This document shows, one piece after another, positions 5,301 to 5,434 of a stretch of 5,434 nucleotides of DNA. The stretch's first letter is position 1, and the number at the start of each line of letters is the position of its first letter. Where the stretch lies: contig JAJPYH010000167.1 of NCBI GenBank assembly GCA_021205045.1, positions 1 through 5,434 on the forward strand, written 5' to 3'. Source of the DNA: Lachnospiraceae bacterium (lineage in GTDB: Bacteria; Bacillota; Clostridia; Lachnospirales; Lachnospiraceae). The notes beneath the pieces were generated by a model, which did no database searches, had not been told where the DNA came from, and was given only the letters and a program-made list of their open reading frames with translations. The translations under genes were made by a program, and so were the position numbers.

Positions 5301-5372
5301 TGTGCTTCCTCCTTAATATTTTGATGTTCTTAAAGCATTTCCGCCACAGAGGACCATCTCAATTTTCACAAC
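5301..5372 (-). promoter_or_regulatory. rplS leader, possible L19 autoregulatory RNA
   Basis: The leader can form a TGCTT/AAGCA pairing (5337-5333 with 5307-5303) that encloses the AAGGAGG ribosome binding site (5314-5308). An L19 leader motif is known from Firmicutes, and this position fits, but I cannot match the consensus from memory, so it is only a candidate. Confidence 0.25.
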
Positions 5373-5378
5373 CATTAA

Positions 5379-5407
5379 AATTTACCATATCCCGCTGTGC
5401 TTGTCAA
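5379..5407 (-). promoter_or_regulatory. sigma-A promoter of rplS and the operon
   Basis: On the minus strand TTGACA (5407-5402), a perfect -35, is followed after exactly 17 bp by TAAATT (5384-5379), with a TGG just before it that forms an extended -10. Transcription should start near 5372, giving a leader of about 72 nt before the rplS ATG. Confidence 0.8.
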
Positions 5408-5434
5408 GCCGGGAATTCAAATTATCACTGACCT

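Overview
The window looks like chromosome from a spore-forming, low-to-mid GC Firmicute of class Clostridia, probably Lachnospiraceae. The evidence is a cotJ spore-coat operon with a sigma-E-type promoter, an rplS/lepB/rnhB/rbgA/yraN cluster of the Clostridia type, strong AGGAGG-like ribosome binding sites and UPF0102/YraN. The placement is inferred from gene content and protein style; no database search was possible. All convincing genes lie on the minus strand, so transcription runs from high to low coordinates.

Region 1 (about 5434 to 1530) is a housekeeping operon. A canonical sigma-A promoter (TTGACA, 17-bp spacer, TAAATT) and a short leader precede rplS (ribosomal protein L19). A hairpin follows rplS and probably attenuates transcription. 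Then come a type I signal peptidase gene with two apparent frameshifts in homopolymers, rnhB (RNase HII), rbgA/ylqF (50S assembly GTPase), a second and intact signal peptidase with a long acidic N-terminus, and yraN. Most junctions are tight (1-nt overlap, 2-nt or 12-nt gaps), which suggests co-transcription and translational coupling. The theme is ribosome biogenesis (L19, RbgA), protein export (two LepB) and nucleic acid maintenance (RNase HII, YraN).

Region 2 (1123 to 1529) has no genes but is rich in structure: a 6-bp hairpin, a 164-bp near-perfect palindrome flanked by CTTAG on both sides (a MITE-like element), an 8-bp hairpin, a rho-independent terminator for the operon above, and the cotJ promoter.

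Region 3 (943 or so to 1122, down to 268) is cotJA-cotJB-cotJC with overlapping reading frames. CotJC is clearly related to the manganese-catalase-like coat proteins but stops about 45-50 residues early and lacks the last ferritin-like helix with its histidine ligand.

Region 4 (1 to 267) holds no convincing gene. It contains an open stretch in frame with cotJC, a rightward sigma-E-like promoter and a possible 11-codon start of a further leftward gene running off the window edge.

The points most worth a second look are the MITE-like palindrome, the twice-frameshifted lepB, and the shortened CotJC.
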